Source: Branchinecta lynchi (taxonomy: Eukaryota; Arthropoda; Branchiopoda; Anostraca; Branchinectidae). From it: a stretch of DNA of 64,000 bases. Positions 43,546 to 55,600 of this stretch are shown here, piece by piece. The DNA lies in NCBI GenBank assembly GCA_023053575.1, contig JAKZAP010000008.1, positions 7,210,715 to 7,274,714 on the forward strand, read 5' to 3'. The first letter of the stretch is position 1, and every line of letters starts with the position of its first letter. Under the pieces are notes generated by a model that saw only the letters and a program-made list of their open reading frames with translations, did not search any database and was not told where the DNA came from. Both the position numbers and the translations under genes were made by a program.

Positions 43546-45229
43546 CTGGAAGAAAAAAAACAATATAACAATTTCTAAAGGTGTGTACTGGCTGTTTCCT
43601 ACAGCTATTACAGCTGAGCAACAACATTTCTGTGTCCAGCCATCTGAATTTCCCAATCTTGCATCAGATTGCAACCACCATCACAGAAAATAACTCTTTT
43701 CTCAGAATTGATCGGAACTTGATTTTGGCTGCTGGTGATATATTTCTTTGAAAAACAACCCTTCATTATTACATCCTGTTGTACTGAAACAGCACAGGAT
43801 TCGTCTCCTTGCTATAGGCATTTTTCCGCAATCCCTCAAAGTGTTTGATGCTCAAAAAGATTGTTTGCGCTTTCATTTGTGTGCCCATAAGTGTATTTAC
43901 ACAGTGAAAACAAATTTAAACGTGGTCACTGATCATGCGGTGGCCGCTGCATGGAAACGAAGTTGAAAGTAGGCTTGCTTTGTTTTCTAACTCAATTTTG
44001 GTGGAAACAGTAACTTAGCAGAAAATTCATCTCCAAATAACAGAATTAGCTGTTTTTTTCAAGTAGATAGACATACCACCGAGGATCTTTCAGGATATAG
44101 AACGGTAGGAGCATAAGCCTGAAGTACTATTTGTAGAATTCTTGTCAGGATTTAATTTTTATTTTCAGCCATTTGACAAGTTTTCAAACAAATACAGAAA
44201 CATAAAGAAACGTCACTTGCTTTCAGGGACATTCTAATCCCTTAACACTGCTCCAGGTCTCCTTAGTTCCAAAAGACTATTTACAGGTCACATTAAAAGA
44301 TGGTGGGACCTTCATAGGTTTTCTAATATATGAACGCATTAGCAAAGATTACAAAAGGTCTTAAGTTGGAAATTTGCCACCAAATCAGAAGAAACTTGAA
44401 ACTCTCTAAATTATGTCTTCCCAGCATTTCACCACCTGAGTCTGACTTAAGGCATATTCTCTCCATTCCCCTGGGACCGACCATGGGGGGGGGGGGTACC
44501 GACTTACCAGAAGAGAAGATGCTTCAGATGAGGCCAGAGCAGAGCAGGCCAACAAGTGTTTAAAAAACTGTGGATCAAGGGTTAATTTTGGCTTGTAGAA
44601 AATTCTGAAAATCATGATGTCATTTTGTCTTGTGAATTCTGCATTGGAGGCATTGGATCAAGCTGCAAATGGACTATAGTGTGAATATGAGGTTTGAGTG
44701 CTAAAACAAGCAATTTACTGGTGTGGCTGTCCATTTTTCTAGGCAAGTCCAGTTACTTTTTTTATACCTGAATTTACTGCAGCCTACATATAACATGTAG
44801 ATGTTACATATAACATCTTTGGTTGTAAGGTTATGGCGGTCGGAGAACTGTCTGATCATCCTGGCAGCAAACCCCATTTTCTACAACCTACCAGTCTGGA
44901 GGCATCTGCTGGAGAGACATTGATGTTGTACCATAGTGTTGTTGTTTTTTGTTTGTTGTTTGTATGTTAGTTTATGGCGAAAGCTGAATTAAAAAGTTAA
45001 TAATAATAAATAAAATAATAATAAAAATAAATGTAATATTAGGTAGTTGGAATCTTCCTGCTGGCTCAATTTAATAGATAATTTAGTCCTGAATGCCGCC
45101 GTGTATTTAACATATTTTGGAAGCTGTTTTACACAAATCCACAATTTGCCAAAGGCCACGATTTTCCGTCAAAACAGTTGATTATTTTCACAACACAGTT
45201 GTCACAATCATTTTTCTGAAAATCCGTCG
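43546..45229. other. Upstream region of gene Z, no exon recognised
   Basis: The 5' exon or exons and the promoter of gene Z should lie in or beyond this stretch. A G run sits at 44485-44496 and AATAA repeats at about 44998-45035. Short open frames exist on both strands but none has convincing borders. Confidence 0.35.
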
Positions 45230-45378
45230 ACTTTTTTTCAAAAACTGTTTTTTTTCAAAACTGTTTTTTTTTTCTTGAAGAGACTTTTTTTTTGCAAAAA
45301 AAGTCGGTAAAAATTACCAGCCAGTCTATAAATGCCTTGCCCTCCCAATCATTTTGGCTAGTAACACCTCTACCAGTG
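45230..45378 (-). mobile_element. Inverted relative of the 14201-14533 hAT-like MITE
   Basis: Read on the minus strand it gives CACTGGTAGAGGTGTTACTA, GCCAAAATG, GGCATTTATAGACTGGCTGG and TTTTTACCGACT, as in the 14.2-kb MITE. The far end is unclear and no target duplication was found. Confidence 0.55.
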
Positions 45379-45464
45379 CCAGGGCGGTTTCAGCACCAGC
45401 CTAGATCAGCCTGCACCAGTTGCCATGTGTTAGACCATCAATTTCAGCATTTTTAGAAGTGTTT

Positions 45465-45690
45465 AAAAAGGTGGTTTTGGCCGGTGCCGGGAAAGAGTGT
45501 ATAGCAGGTGCTGCGGAGTGGGTAACCCCTTGGCTGAGACCCGCCATGAAGGCCTTTGGTACAGCTTTGAAATCAACATGCTTAGAAGCATTCCAAAGAT
45601 GAATGAAGAGATATTGTGCCAGCAATGTTGCACCCTCGGGTGGTTTTGGCTGGTGCAAGGAAAGAGTGTACAGCAGGTGCTAGACTGCTA
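45465..45690. repeat. Tandem duplication, about 169-bp spacing
   Basis: GGTGGTTTTGGCCGGTGC and GGAAAGAGTGTATAGCAGGT near 45470-45510 recur as GGTGGTTTTGGCTGGTGC and GGAAAGAGTGTACAGCAGGT at about 45639-45680. The second copy is interrupted by the foldback that starts at 45700 and resumes after it (TACGTAACCCCTCGATTGAG). Confidence 0.65.
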
Positions 45691-45699
45691 GGGACTATG

Positions 45700-46310
45700 C
45701 AGTCTAGTACACTAGCCCCTTTTCAGGCACGGTGTTCAAATGTCTAGCACCATGCCTGGGTGCTGGACGTTCAAGCACTGTACCTTGGATTTCCTGCATG
45801 GTGCATGGATTTCAGCATACAGTGCAAGCATGAAAAACACAGTTTCTGTCGTCACAACTGAGCACCGGCTCGGACAGGGCTGAAATTACTACCATGAATC
45901 TGCCATGAATTAGAGAAATCAACTTATCAAATTTTTCATAACAAAAACAACATTGCTCGGCTGATGACAGACGTGAAAACCTCATTTCCTTTTCTACATA
46001 GGGCACTCTACATGGAGAACAGATCTGGAAGGGTGCTGTTAGGTTTTGCATCTCCATCATCAGTCAAGCCCTTTAGTTTTTGTTGTGAAAAATTCGATAA
46101 GGATTCTCTAATTCATGGTAGCAATTTCTGCCCTGTCCGAGCTGGTGCTCAGTTGTGATGACAGAAACTGTGTTTTCCATGCATGCACTGTATACTGAAA
46201 TCCATGCACCAAGCATGAAAACCAAGGTACAGTGCTTGAACGTCTAGCACCCAGGCATGGTACTAGACATTTGAGCACCATGCCTGAAAAGGGGCTAGTG
46301 TACTAGACTG
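45700..46310. mobile_element. 611-bp foldback transposon with 8-bp target duplication
   Basis: The ends CAGTCTAGTACACTAGCCCC and GGGGCTAGTGTACTAGACTG are perfect inverses. Arms of about 250 bp pair through TTTTCAGGCA, TCAAGCACTGTACCTTG and ACAGAAACTGTG. The flanks read GGACTATG (45692-45699) and GGACTACG (46311-46318), an 8-bp duplication with one mismatch. The CAG start and 8-bp duplication suggest hAT mobilisation. There is no coding capacity. Confidence 0.8.
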
Positions 46311-46318
46311 GGACTACG

Positions 46319-47530
46319 TACTGACTACGTAACCCCTCGATTGAGATGCACTATGGTAGCCTACCCCACAGAATATATAAATAAATACCTTTTGTTTCGT
46401 TGGTATCAGTCGTTACAGTACTGTCAGACAAAAGGGCTCCACATAAGCCCTAGGTAGTATACTAGGTTACAACGAATAGGAGCAGCAAATTGTTGTTTTG
46501 ACTTCTGAGATATTAGTCTACTCTACTTCTTCTTTTGGACTGAGCAGCGGACGATTGAAGCATTACGATCAGTGCTACCTAGCGTACATTAAAGCGCAAA
46601 GAACTCTTTTTACGTTCTCATAGAGATGACATTTAGAACGAAATTCAAGCACCTCCATAAATAAATTCCTTTGTTGGAAGGACAGGGTGGAAGTTAATAC
46701 ATGTTACGTCAGGTTAAAGTAATATAACATTGTATTTTCTCTTCTACATTATAGCCGCGACCGATTCAACAACAGTCATCTACAACAGCTATATATAGGA
46801 GTATTCAGGACCGTCTATAGGAGTATTCAGGACCGTCCCAACACCTTCCTGATAGGGGAGGGGGGGGGAGGGGTGCGGCTTCAGAATTTTACCGGAATTT
46901 TTCGAAGTTTTACCGGAATTTTTCCAGGTTTTACCGGAAATGTCTCCATAAAAACTATCTCTGCAGAAACTCTAGAATAGACCTACTCTTGTGTTCTGAC
47001 TTCTATTATGTGCTACAAACAACAAAAAATAGGCTCGGTGAAGTTTTACTGAAATTCAGCTTATTTTTCATTCTGATATGTGACTACTGAAATATTTTGA
47101 CACATCTGAGAGATTTGTATTTTTCGCGTAACGTTCAGAGCGTGCGCTGCTTGCATGACAAACCAAAATTTATCCAGACGCGGAGATTTTGAATTTAAAC
47201 AAAATCCTGCATTTCCAGGGCGATAGATGCTACATCGGAGAAGTTACGCCTGTCGAAAAGTAGGAAAATGATTTTAGGATATGTCTTGCAATGAATCTGA
47301 TGTTTTTATTTTATTTTTCGGCAATGGCTTACATTTTTAATCTGCCAATGTTGAACGCAAAGTGGCCTTAACCAACACTGTCCTTTTTCTAAGGTAATAG
47401 GGATTGTCTTGGCCAGCTTGAACACTTTCGATAGTAGTGGTAAGACATCTTTCAGTTCACGAAAAACCAAATATTTTATTTTATTTGTTTCGATGATCTC
47501 CTGGCGACTTTTGAAATCGTGTCGGAACAA
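46319..47530. other. No gene seen; short TTTTACCGGAATTTT tandem at about 46888-46940
   Basis: Three units of TTTTACCGGAATTTTTC-like sequence follow a G-rich stretch at 46854-46876. The same ACCGGAATTTT wording ends the minisatellite at 52.9 kb. The 21-base phrase at 46793-46833 (TATAGGAGTATTCAGGACCG) is duplicated. No exon is visible. Confidence 0.5.
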
Positions 47531-47536
47531 GGCTAA

Positions 47537-47746
47537 TGGTCCATTTACACACTGCGTAAAATCCGAGCGTATTTTACGCACGTTTTAAGGTTGAAAAGAT
47601 TTCTAGCAATACGGATATTTAAATACAAAAGGGACCGATTTCTCTAATACGTCCGTTGCTAGAAGTCTTTTCAAGCTCAACACGTGCGTAAAATACAATC
47701 GGATTTCAAAATACGCTCGGATTTCACGCAGTGTGTAAACCCACCA
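47537..47746. mobile_element. PIF/Harbinger-like MITE, 210 bp
   Basis: The inverted ends TGGTCCATTTACACACTGCG and CGCAGTGTGTAAACCCACCA are flanked by TAA on both sides (47534-47536 and 47747-47749). A 3-bp T-A-A target and GG..CCATTTACAC ends fit the PIF/Harbinger superfamily. The arms pair almost throughout (GATTT, TACGCTCGG, CTTGAAAAG). Confidence 0.82.
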
Positions 47747-47894
47747 TAACTGGTCTTTGAACTTTCTCGGCTTTTCACAGGAAAAGAGTCGAAAAAGCTG
47801 TCGAAACTGAAGTTGACAGTAACGTGATATTATTCCTGGAACAGTATTTGTAGTTTGAAATGATGGGATTTCAGTAGGCTTTGTAGGCTTCAGC

Positions 47895-48660
47895 AAGCTT
47901 TGGAAGAGAAACTTAGCCTACTTATGGAAAGGACGTACCTGTGGTTTGATGCTGACCGGCTCTTTTTGAATATCGCTAAATCACATTTTCTAGAACCGGC
48001 CAGGCATGCCCGTCATTATCAACTATATCTACCACGAAAGGACCTTTGTTTCGACCTAACAAAAGATCTGTGCGCTTCCTTGGGATTTTGTTGGATGAGA
48101 ACCTTTCTTTTAGAAACCGCATCAAGCTGGTCCAGGCAAAAATATCACGTAATCTCGGGATTATTCGAAAGCTTAAACACATTTTCCCTGGATCTATTCT
48201 TCGGACCCTGTATTTTTCACTTATTCAGCCCTATTTAAATTACTGCAACTCAATTTGGATGTCTACTTTCCAGTCTCTGCTCCATCCAATTAAAGTAATC
48301 CATCAAAAGGCTCGCCAGTTAATCTATGAGACTGACAAAGGACGTCCAAAACCGCTCATGAATACCTACGCACTCTATGTCGTCTTCTTCTTTGAATTTG
48401 TCAGCACCTGGGTTCCAGGATCTCGTGCTCGCTGCTTCACTTCTAATCTTTCCCGATTTCGTTGAGTCAAGGAGCTCTCGTGATCTACGCAACAAGGACC
48501 ACCTCCAACTACCCAGGACCAAGACTGTGAGATCAGATTTCAAATCTCGTATTGCATGTAGCAAAGTATGGAACAGTCTCCCCGATAATGTCCGTAGCAT
48601 TCAGTCGTTTGGCACCTTTAAGACCCAGCTAAAAAACATTTTTGGTTGATAAAGAATAAA
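47895..48660 (+). pseudogene. LINE relic, end of reverse-transcriptase domain, frameshifted
   Basis: Three plus-strand frames together read as the C-terminal part of a CR1/L2/Jockey-like reverse transcriptase. In order: LWFDADRLFLNIAKSHF, then after a frameshift VRFLGILLDENLSFRNRIKL, LGIIRKLKHIFPGSILRTLY, FSLIQPYLNYCNSIW, and after another shift RNKDHLQLPRTKTVRSDFKS and VWNSLPDNVRSIQSFGTFK. The catalytic YxDD block and everything upstream are missing. The end is GGTTGATAAAGAATAAATAC. It is dead by truncation and frameshifts; I report the fragments only. Confidence 0.8.
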
Positions 48661-49225
48661 TACATTCGGTAATATATATTTTTGTTTTGAAATAGGCAAG
48701 ATCATTAATTAGGGTAGGGCGACATCCCTGGATGCTAGGCTTGAGTTTTTTTTTTTTTTTTTATACTATTTTGTTGAAAATTTCTGATTGTGGGGGATCG
48801 GCGTAGACCTGGAGGTGAACTTTGGAGCGGTAAGTAAAAATAAAATTATTCAATTCTTCTCTTTTATTTTATTGTACTAGTTAAGAGACTCGTTAATTTG
48901 TTAATTATTGTGGTATTAACCCCTATGTAACGGGCCATGGAGCTTTGTAGGGGTCGAAATTTATTTTGTTCCTTTATTTTTATTTAATAAAACTGAACTG
49001 AATTGAACTGAACTGAACTGAATTCTTGAAAGCTACAGAAACTACAGCCGACTATTTGGAATCTACTCCCGTTCGATATTCGGAATTCGAATAGCCTTAT
49101 TTCCCTCAAGCGAGCAGTGAAAGGTCATTATAGGGAAACTGTTTAGTTATCTTCCTTTGGACTCCTCCCCTGTTGTCTTTTTGTTTGTTTGTTTTCTTTC
49201 TTTCTCGATCCTTGTTTCCCTTATT
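48661..49225. other. No gene seen; TGAACTGAAC microsatellite at about 48990-49025
   Basis: The stretch AACTGAACTGAATTGAACTG ends just before 49025, and T runs occur at 48749-48762. There is possibly another retroposon tail (TTTATTTTTATTTAATAAAA) before the microsatellite. Confidence 0.4.
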
Positions 49226-51762
49226 GTGTTGCGAGAGCAACACTTTGGTTTTGTACTCGTTTTTTTTTTTTTTTTTCCTATGCCGCCGATTTCATTTTAT
49301 TCCTGTTAACTGGTAAGGGTCTAACCTGTGCGGTTTTTACGGAAAGTGTGGACCTTAGGCCGGATTGATGAATATGACATTACATTTTGGAAAGCTCCGT
49401 AGAACTCTTGCCTGGGGACAATAAGGATGGTGTTTGCTTGTCCTCGAGCCAGAGCCTACGGTTTGCGAAGTGAAGTGGAGTTGTATAGCCTATGTCAGAG
49501 AGGACTATCTGAAGTTGTGTAGCGAACCTTCCGTTTCATCAAACCATGTTTCTGCTTTCGATTGGAAAGCTCCGTTCTAGCACGCAAGCAGGCAGGCACC
49601 AGTTCCAAATTGAAGATGGACTAAAACCTATGAGTGTTAACTATATGCGGCAGTTACCCGGCCCCACAGCCAACATATCTTCTTTGAGTGATAAATAGAA
49701 AAATCTACAGAGACAAAAAAGTGGCTTTTTCCCATGGGTCCGAAAGTGCTGCCATCTATTGTTTCTGTCCATGTCTGCGACGATTTCAGCTGAGGTTATC
49801 ATTTTTTTTTTTTGCACTTGGGTTTGCGGTAGAGTAACGGTATCAGATGTGCCTCTTAAACTTTAAAAGTTCTCTCATTGCTAAAGAAACTAGAGCTTAT
49901 CCTTTGCTCCTTTCTAAGTCGTGACGTTAGAAAGTTGGCCTACGGCAAAAAAGTCAACTTTTGAACTAAGACAGGTAGAATTTTTTTTTCGACGGCAATC
50001 GATAGCCATTGATGAGCTGATCAAAGTATATGTCATCCTTTTTTTGGTAAAAAAAATTCCTTCATGAGATACACCAATTTGAAAATTTCAAAGGGGTTGA
50101 CAACTTCAGTAGTAAGATGCACACTGAAACCAAAAATAGGCGATACCAGTTGTGAGACATGTAGGGGACTTGTAAGCAACAGTCTACTGTTAGCTCATAA
50201 TCATCTTCGGCGATAAGGGGTTTGCAGCTTTTGCTACTTGGTGTACCTGTTATTTGTTTCCGGTGTAGGGACTTGTAAGTAATAATCGGCTGTTATGCTA
50301 CAATCATCTTCTGCGATGATAGGTTTGCAACTTTTGCTAGCTGGTGTACCCATTATTTGTTTTCGGTTAACTTAATGTATATCACGGGAGAGGGACTTGT
50401 AAGTAGGAATCGGTTCACAAGCCTACATATCTTCTTTGAGTGATAAATAGAAAAATCTACAGAAACAAAAAAGCGGCTTTTTCCCACGGGTCCGAAAGTG
50501 CTGCCATCTATTGTTTCTATCCATTTCTGTGCGCGATTTCAGCTGAGTTTATCGTTCGTTTTTTGTACTTGGGTTTGCGATAGAGAAATGGTATCACATA
50601 TGCCTCTTAAACTTTAAAAGTTCTCTCATTGCTAAAGAAATTAGAGCTTATCCTTTGCTCCTTTCTAAGCGGTGCTAGCTGGTGTACTTGCTAGTTGGTG
50701 TACCTGGTATTTGTTTCCGGCGTATTCGATGGTAAGAACAGTTTGGTTCCCAATCATAAGACTTGATCGGCACTTGTAAGTAATAATCGGCTGTTATGGT
50801 ACACTCATCTTCAGCGATGAGGGGTTTGCAACTTTTGCTAGCTGGTGTACCCAATATTTTTATCCGGTGAACTTCGATGTCTATCACGGAAGAGGGACTT
50901 ATAACTAAGAATCGGTTCACGAGGGGCTAGAAATTTGTGCAAACTGGTGCATATTGTATGCGAGTTCTATAAATCTGACGGTAAGAAAGTTTGTGTCGAT
51001 GGTCCATCGCTGTAACCTAGGGGTACAAACGATAATGTAAAACAATGAGGTAGTTCGTAATAACTAATAGTGTCATCTGTGGTATTATAATCCTGAAAAG
51101 TTACGGATAGCTTTATAATACCAACTAGATTATATTAGATATTGTTCCAAGTTTTCATCCGTCACGATGTCTACGATTGAAACGGATAAAGTTCAACTGA
51201 CTGTAAAGTCAATTTAGTCCCTTTTTCCGACATTCTTTGTTGCTGTTAGGGCAATCGATAGCCCTTGATGAGCTGATCAAAGTTTATGTCATCCATTTTT
51301 TTTAACAAAAATCCTTCATAATATAAACCAGTTTGAAAGTTTCAAGGGGTTGACAACTTCAGTAGTAAGGTACACACTGAAACCAAAAATAGGCGATACG
51401 TGTTTGTTGTTAGTGATCCTGAAAAGTTACGGATAGCTTTATAATACCAACTAGATTATATAAGATATTTTTCCAAGTTTTCATTGGTCACGATGTCTAC
51501 GACTGAAAAGGATAAAGTTCAATTTAGTCCCTTCTTCCGATATTCTTTTGCTGTTGTTTTTTCAACGCTGAAGACTAGCTTTTGATCATTTGATTATTCT
51601 TTTTAGAACATACAGTTTTAAAAGCTTCAATAAGTTGACAACTTCAGCATTTAACCGACAGTGAAGGAAGAAAACCAAAGTGTTGCTCTCGCAACACTTT
51701 AGTCGGCGAAGCCGGACAAAGGTTGCCGCAACACTTCACGTTGCCCAGGCAACGTAGGTCTA
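49226..51762. mobile_element. R2 element copy 2, without R1 insertions
   Basis: It starts TGTTGCGAGAGCAACACTTT (GGTTTTG) and ends with AACCAAAGTGTTGCTCTCGC (AACAC), then a short GC-rich tail TTGCCCAGGCAACGTAGGTC. The terminal repeat is itself a palindrome (GTGTTGC-GAGA-GCAACAC). Internal direct repeats occur: CTTCTTTGAGTGATAAATAG at about 49679 and 50429, GGGACTTGTAAGTAATAATC at several sites, and CAACTTCAGTAGTAAGATGC-type phrases at about 50100 and 51355. It is the cleanest copy for defining the family. Confidence 0.72.
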
Positions 51763-52054
51763 GTTTTTCTCTCTTTTTCCTTTAAAGCTGAAACCATTGG
51801 TTAGTTTTTTCGTCTCCTTCCTTTTTCTTTACATAAAGTATTCAATTAGTTGATTCTGTTTGTTCTTTTACCAATGCCGGTTATTTCCCTGCCCTAGCCA
51901 AGCACTCCTTTTGTACTTTACTGGCAGGAATGTTAATTGTGTATTTTTTTTTTTAAATATAGTCCAATGAAAAAAAAATGAAACTAAAACTTGGCAAGTT
52001 GTTTGCCGGGCTCATCCTGGTAAGCGTGAATCTATACTTATCCGGTAAGTAAAA

Positions 52055-52890
52055 AAATTCCGGTAGATTCACTGAGCCAAACTCTGGTTGATACCATGTA
52101 GCAAAGTCCGGTAGATTCCCTGATCCAGCCTTAATAAATTCCCCGAGACACGTTGTGATAGATTCCCTGAGAAAGACTTTGGTAGATTCCCTGAGCAAAA
52201 ACTCCGGTAGATTCTCTGAGCAAAATTCCTGTAGATTCTCCGAGCAAAATCCCGGTAGATTCCAAAATCCTAGTAGATTCTGTGGGGCGAAGTCCGGTAG
52301 ATCCCCTAATCAATCCTCCAGTAAATTCCCTGAGACAAGTAGTTTCCTTGAGCAAGATTTCGGTAGATGCCCTGAGCGAAATTCCGGTAGATTTCCTGAG
52401 CAAAATTCCGGTAGGTTCCCTGAGAAAATTCCAGTAGATTCTTTGAGCAAATTTCGGTAGATTCCCTGAGCAAAATCCCGGTAGATTCCAAAATTCTAGT
52501 AGATTCCATGGGGCGAAGTCCAGTGGATCCCCAATCCATCCTCCAGTAAAATCCCCGAGACAAGTTCCGGTGGTTTCCTTGAGCAAGATTTCCCTGGATG
52601 CCCTGAGCAAAATTCAAGTAGATTCCCTGAGTAAATTCCGGTAGATTCCCTGAGCAAAATTCCTGTAGATTCCCTGAGCAAAATTCCGGTAGATCCTCTG
52701 AGCAAAGTTCCGGTATATTCCGAAATTCTAGTAGATTCTCTGTGGGGCGAAGTCCGGTAAATCCCCTGATCCATCTTCCAGTAAATTCCCTGAGAGAAAT
52801 TCCGGTAGATTCTTTGAGCAAGATTTCCGTAGATGCCCTGAGCAATAATCCGGTAGACTCCATAAAACTCATCAAGTTCAGTTGAATTTG
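52055..52890. repeat. Minisatellite, about 24-bp unit
   Basis: Degenerate units of the type CGGTAGATTCCCTGAGCAAA repeat for over 800 bp, with a larger-scale echo. The blocks around GGGGCGAAGTCCGGTAGATC recur at about 52281, 52512 and 52745, roughly 230 bp apart. Because the unit is a multiple of three, long repetitive open frames appear on both strands. I regard these as a by-product, not genes. A shorter relative lies at 55970-56150. Confidence 0.8.
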
Positions 52891-52900
52891 ACAAATTCTA

Positions 52901-52925
52901 ACTGGCGCGGCTTCGCCGCACCAGT
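52901..52925. repeat. Hairpin at the end of the minisatellite element
   Basis: ACTGGCGCGG (52901-52910) pairs with CCGCACCAGT (52916-52925) around CTTCG, with one mismatch. It is followed by ACCGGAATTTTCACACCC. The relative at 56156 also ends at GACTGGCGCGGCG, so the hairpin seems to mark an element end. Confidence 0.6.
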
Positions 52926-52964
52926 CAAAATTTACCGGAATTTTCACACCCCCCCCTCGGGATG

Positions 52965-53160
52965 CCCCTGCGTATTCTCGCCGTTCCCCAAGGACTCCAC
53001 TTGAGGAGTCCCCGTGTTTTTGCTTGTAACCGGGACTCACTCCCCGTATTCTCGCGAGTCCCCACGGACGGGGAATGCTCCGATTATCATCACCATCATC
53101 AAAAAGGACTCCCCTTTCAGATTCGGAGGGAATTGATTTTTGCTGGTGTTGGTGCAATCT
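52965..53160 (+). repeat. R9 repeat, copy 2
   Basis: Reverse complement of the repeat at 16985-17245: GCGTATTCTCGCCGTTCCCC, CACGGACGGGGAATGCTCCG, ATTATCATCACCATCATC and CCTTTCAGATTCGGAGGGAA. A short further piece (ACTCCCACTATTCTCGCCGT) is at 55018-55070. Confidence 0.65.
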
Positions 53161-53290
53161 AAAATTAATTAAAAACAATCAGAATAAACAAAACCAAAAG
53201 TAAAACCAAAAATAAATTGGATCCAGACTAATTTCGCCAACTACTCGTTTTTTTTTTTGTTTTTTTTTTAACAAAATACATTCTGGAAGC

Positions 53291-54962
53291 CAGGGGCGTC
53301 ACTATGGGGGGGGGGGTGGACTGCCCACCCCCAAAGGTCTTTAGAAAGTACTTTCGTCGGGCGAAGCCCACGAAACACAAAAGAAATAAGATTGTGCTTG
53401 CTTTCGTCAGGTGTCGGTCGACTCGTCGGCACATCGGGTTCTTTTTATACGCAAGAAATGAAATCCTGCAAATATTTGTCGGGCAAAAGACTGAAGAACT
53501 TGAATTCTGCATGCTTTTGTCGTGCCTCGGTATTCTCGTCGGCACATCGGTTTATTTTTATAAATAAGAAACCCAGAAGAAATAAACTTTGTATGCTCAT
53601 CGGTTTCTACTTATATTTAAGAAATCAAATTTCGCAAACCCTGTCGGGCGCACTCGGGAAGTTCAAGTCTCATCGGCACAAGGGGTTATTTTTTACACGT
53701 AAAAAATCAAGTTCTGTACAGTCTAGTCGAGCAAAACACAGAAAAAATCAAATGCTCGATGGTTTTGCCGCCTTTGCCGGGCGTCAGTATTCTCGTCGGC
53801 ATATCGGATTCTTTTACACGATTTTTTTTTTTTTTTTTTTCTATCAAATTCTGTGAATTTTTATTGGTAGCATGACGAAAGTTCAAGTCTCGTCGGTACA
53901 TCGGCTTCTATTTACACGTGAAAAACATAGTTCTTTACAGTCTTGTTGGGCAAAACACAGAAGAAATCAAAGTATCAATGCTTTTCTCGGGAGTCGGTAT
54001 TCGGCACATCGGGTCTTTTTATACGTAAGAAATCGAATTCTGCAAACATTTGTCGGGCGTAAATTTTTCCGGAAAAAATACAGATTTAAAAATGTTTTCG
54101 CCGGCGCTGCTCAGTTCAACTGTGGTACAGTCGTTGGAAGCTTCACTTTTTAGCGAAAGCTAAAACGAAAAGCCGAATATGTGAATTTAAATATATGAAT
54201 TTATCAACGGAACAACCTCAACTGATGCATTACAGTTAGTTTTACACAAAATTTCACCTGCGGGGCACTTTGTAGTTTTCTCTATCTGGAAGAACGGTGT
54301 ATCATTTAGTTTTCGTTTTAGGATATAAATTCTTGGGGTTTTAAACACGTTAAGAGCCGAAAACTGTATGGCACTTTAGATAAATTTTTCCAGAAAAGAG
54401 CAGATTTCAAAAATTTCGCCTGCGGCGCTTGGTTCATCTTGTCTTGGTACAGTCGTTAGAACCACCGCTTTTTAGCGAAAGCTAAAATGAACAGCAGGTG
54501 AGCTTTAAAATACGAAATTATATCAAAGGAATAATCTCAAGTGATGCATTACAGTTAATTTACACAAAATTTTGCATGCGGCACATTTGGTAGTATTCTT
54601 TGATTGGAAGAACGGTGTTTCGTTTAATTGGCGTTTTAGGATTGAAATGCGTGGGGGTCAGAAATACGTTAAAAGCTAGAACTTGTATGATAGGTATAGC
54701 TAAATTCTTCTGGAAAAAGGCAGATTAAAAAAATTTCGCCGGCGGCTCTTAGTTTAACTTGTTCTTGGTACAGTCGTTGGAAGCTTCGCTTTTTAGCGAA
54801 AGCTAAAATGAAAAGCCAAGTATGTGAACTTTAACATACGAAATTACAGCAAAGGATTAATCTCTACGGATGCATTGGCGCTTTTTCTCGGCACATTTTT
54901 TAGTCCGTCGGCAGAAACCGGACGTCCCCCCCCCCAAAGGTAAAAGGCTAGTGACGCCACTG
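53291..54962. mobile_element. NA2, non-autonomous hAT-like transposon (inverted relative to NA1)
   Basis: The ends CAGGGGCGTCACTATGGGGG and CTAGTGACGCCACTG match NA1 in reverse order. The flanks CTGGAAGC (53283-53290) and CTGGTAGC (54963-54970) form an 8-bp target duplication with one mismatch. The body repeats NA1 motifs in inverse orientation (CGGCACATCGGGTTCTTTTT, TTTAGCGAAAGCTAAAATGA) but has no R1 insertion. A T run of 22 lies near 53821-53842. Confidence 0.88.
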
Positions 54963-55221
54963 CTGGTAGCAGTCTCCGTGTTCTCACTGTTTCTGTACAG
55001 ACAGTTCTGATGGGGTGACTCCCACTATTCTCGCCGTTCCCTTCGATTCCCGAGGAGTCCTCAATTCAGTTTTATTTCGACACCAATTGCGGACTAGCTG
55101 AATAACAGGTGGTAGCGTCAAACATACATTAAAAACTAACCAAAATTGTCAACATATACTAGAAAGTGGTCGAATTTCATATAAAATACTGAGAGCAAAC
55201 AATATAAAACAAAACCTACTA

Positions 55222-55600
55222 ATTTCTGTTACGTAGGGAAACAAAGGAGGGGACAAAGCTATTCTTGTATCTCACGTGTCGGCAAAACACTGGTTGAAGG
55301 GTAGGGACTGGTTCGGAAGCTTGTCTTTGAGGCCTCTCCCTTTCTGTTGTAAAGTTGGGGGGCAGGATGTCGCGAAGGACTGGGTTCAGTAGAGTCTGCC
55401 CTCGAGCACAAATTTTCACGACGGTGAGACAGGATTGTCAGATTAAATTTTTTCAGAAAATAAATATAAGGGACTTTCGGAGATTTATCCATTATTAGTA
55501 GAGCTCTGTATTGTATCCTCTCTAGAGCATCTGATTGCTCGCGAGTCACACCAAACTCGCTGAGAATGACGTCATTATCCGCGAAGAAACCGACTATAGA
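55222..55600 (-). pseudogene. LINE relic, C-terminal end
   Basis: Minus-strand frames read REQSDALERIQYRALLIM, VPYIYFLKKFNLTILSHRRE, then after a frameshift RDILPPNFTTERERPQRQAS and YKNSFVPSFVSLRNRN before a stop. This order is the usual end of a Jockey/CR1-like LINE ORF2. It is severely truncated and frameshifted. Confidence 0.65.

Noticed and set aside
52131..53178. Long repetitive open frames on both strands (up to 290 codons)
   Set aside because: Produced by a 24-bp minisatellite whose unit length is a multiple of three; no start context, splice sites or domain.
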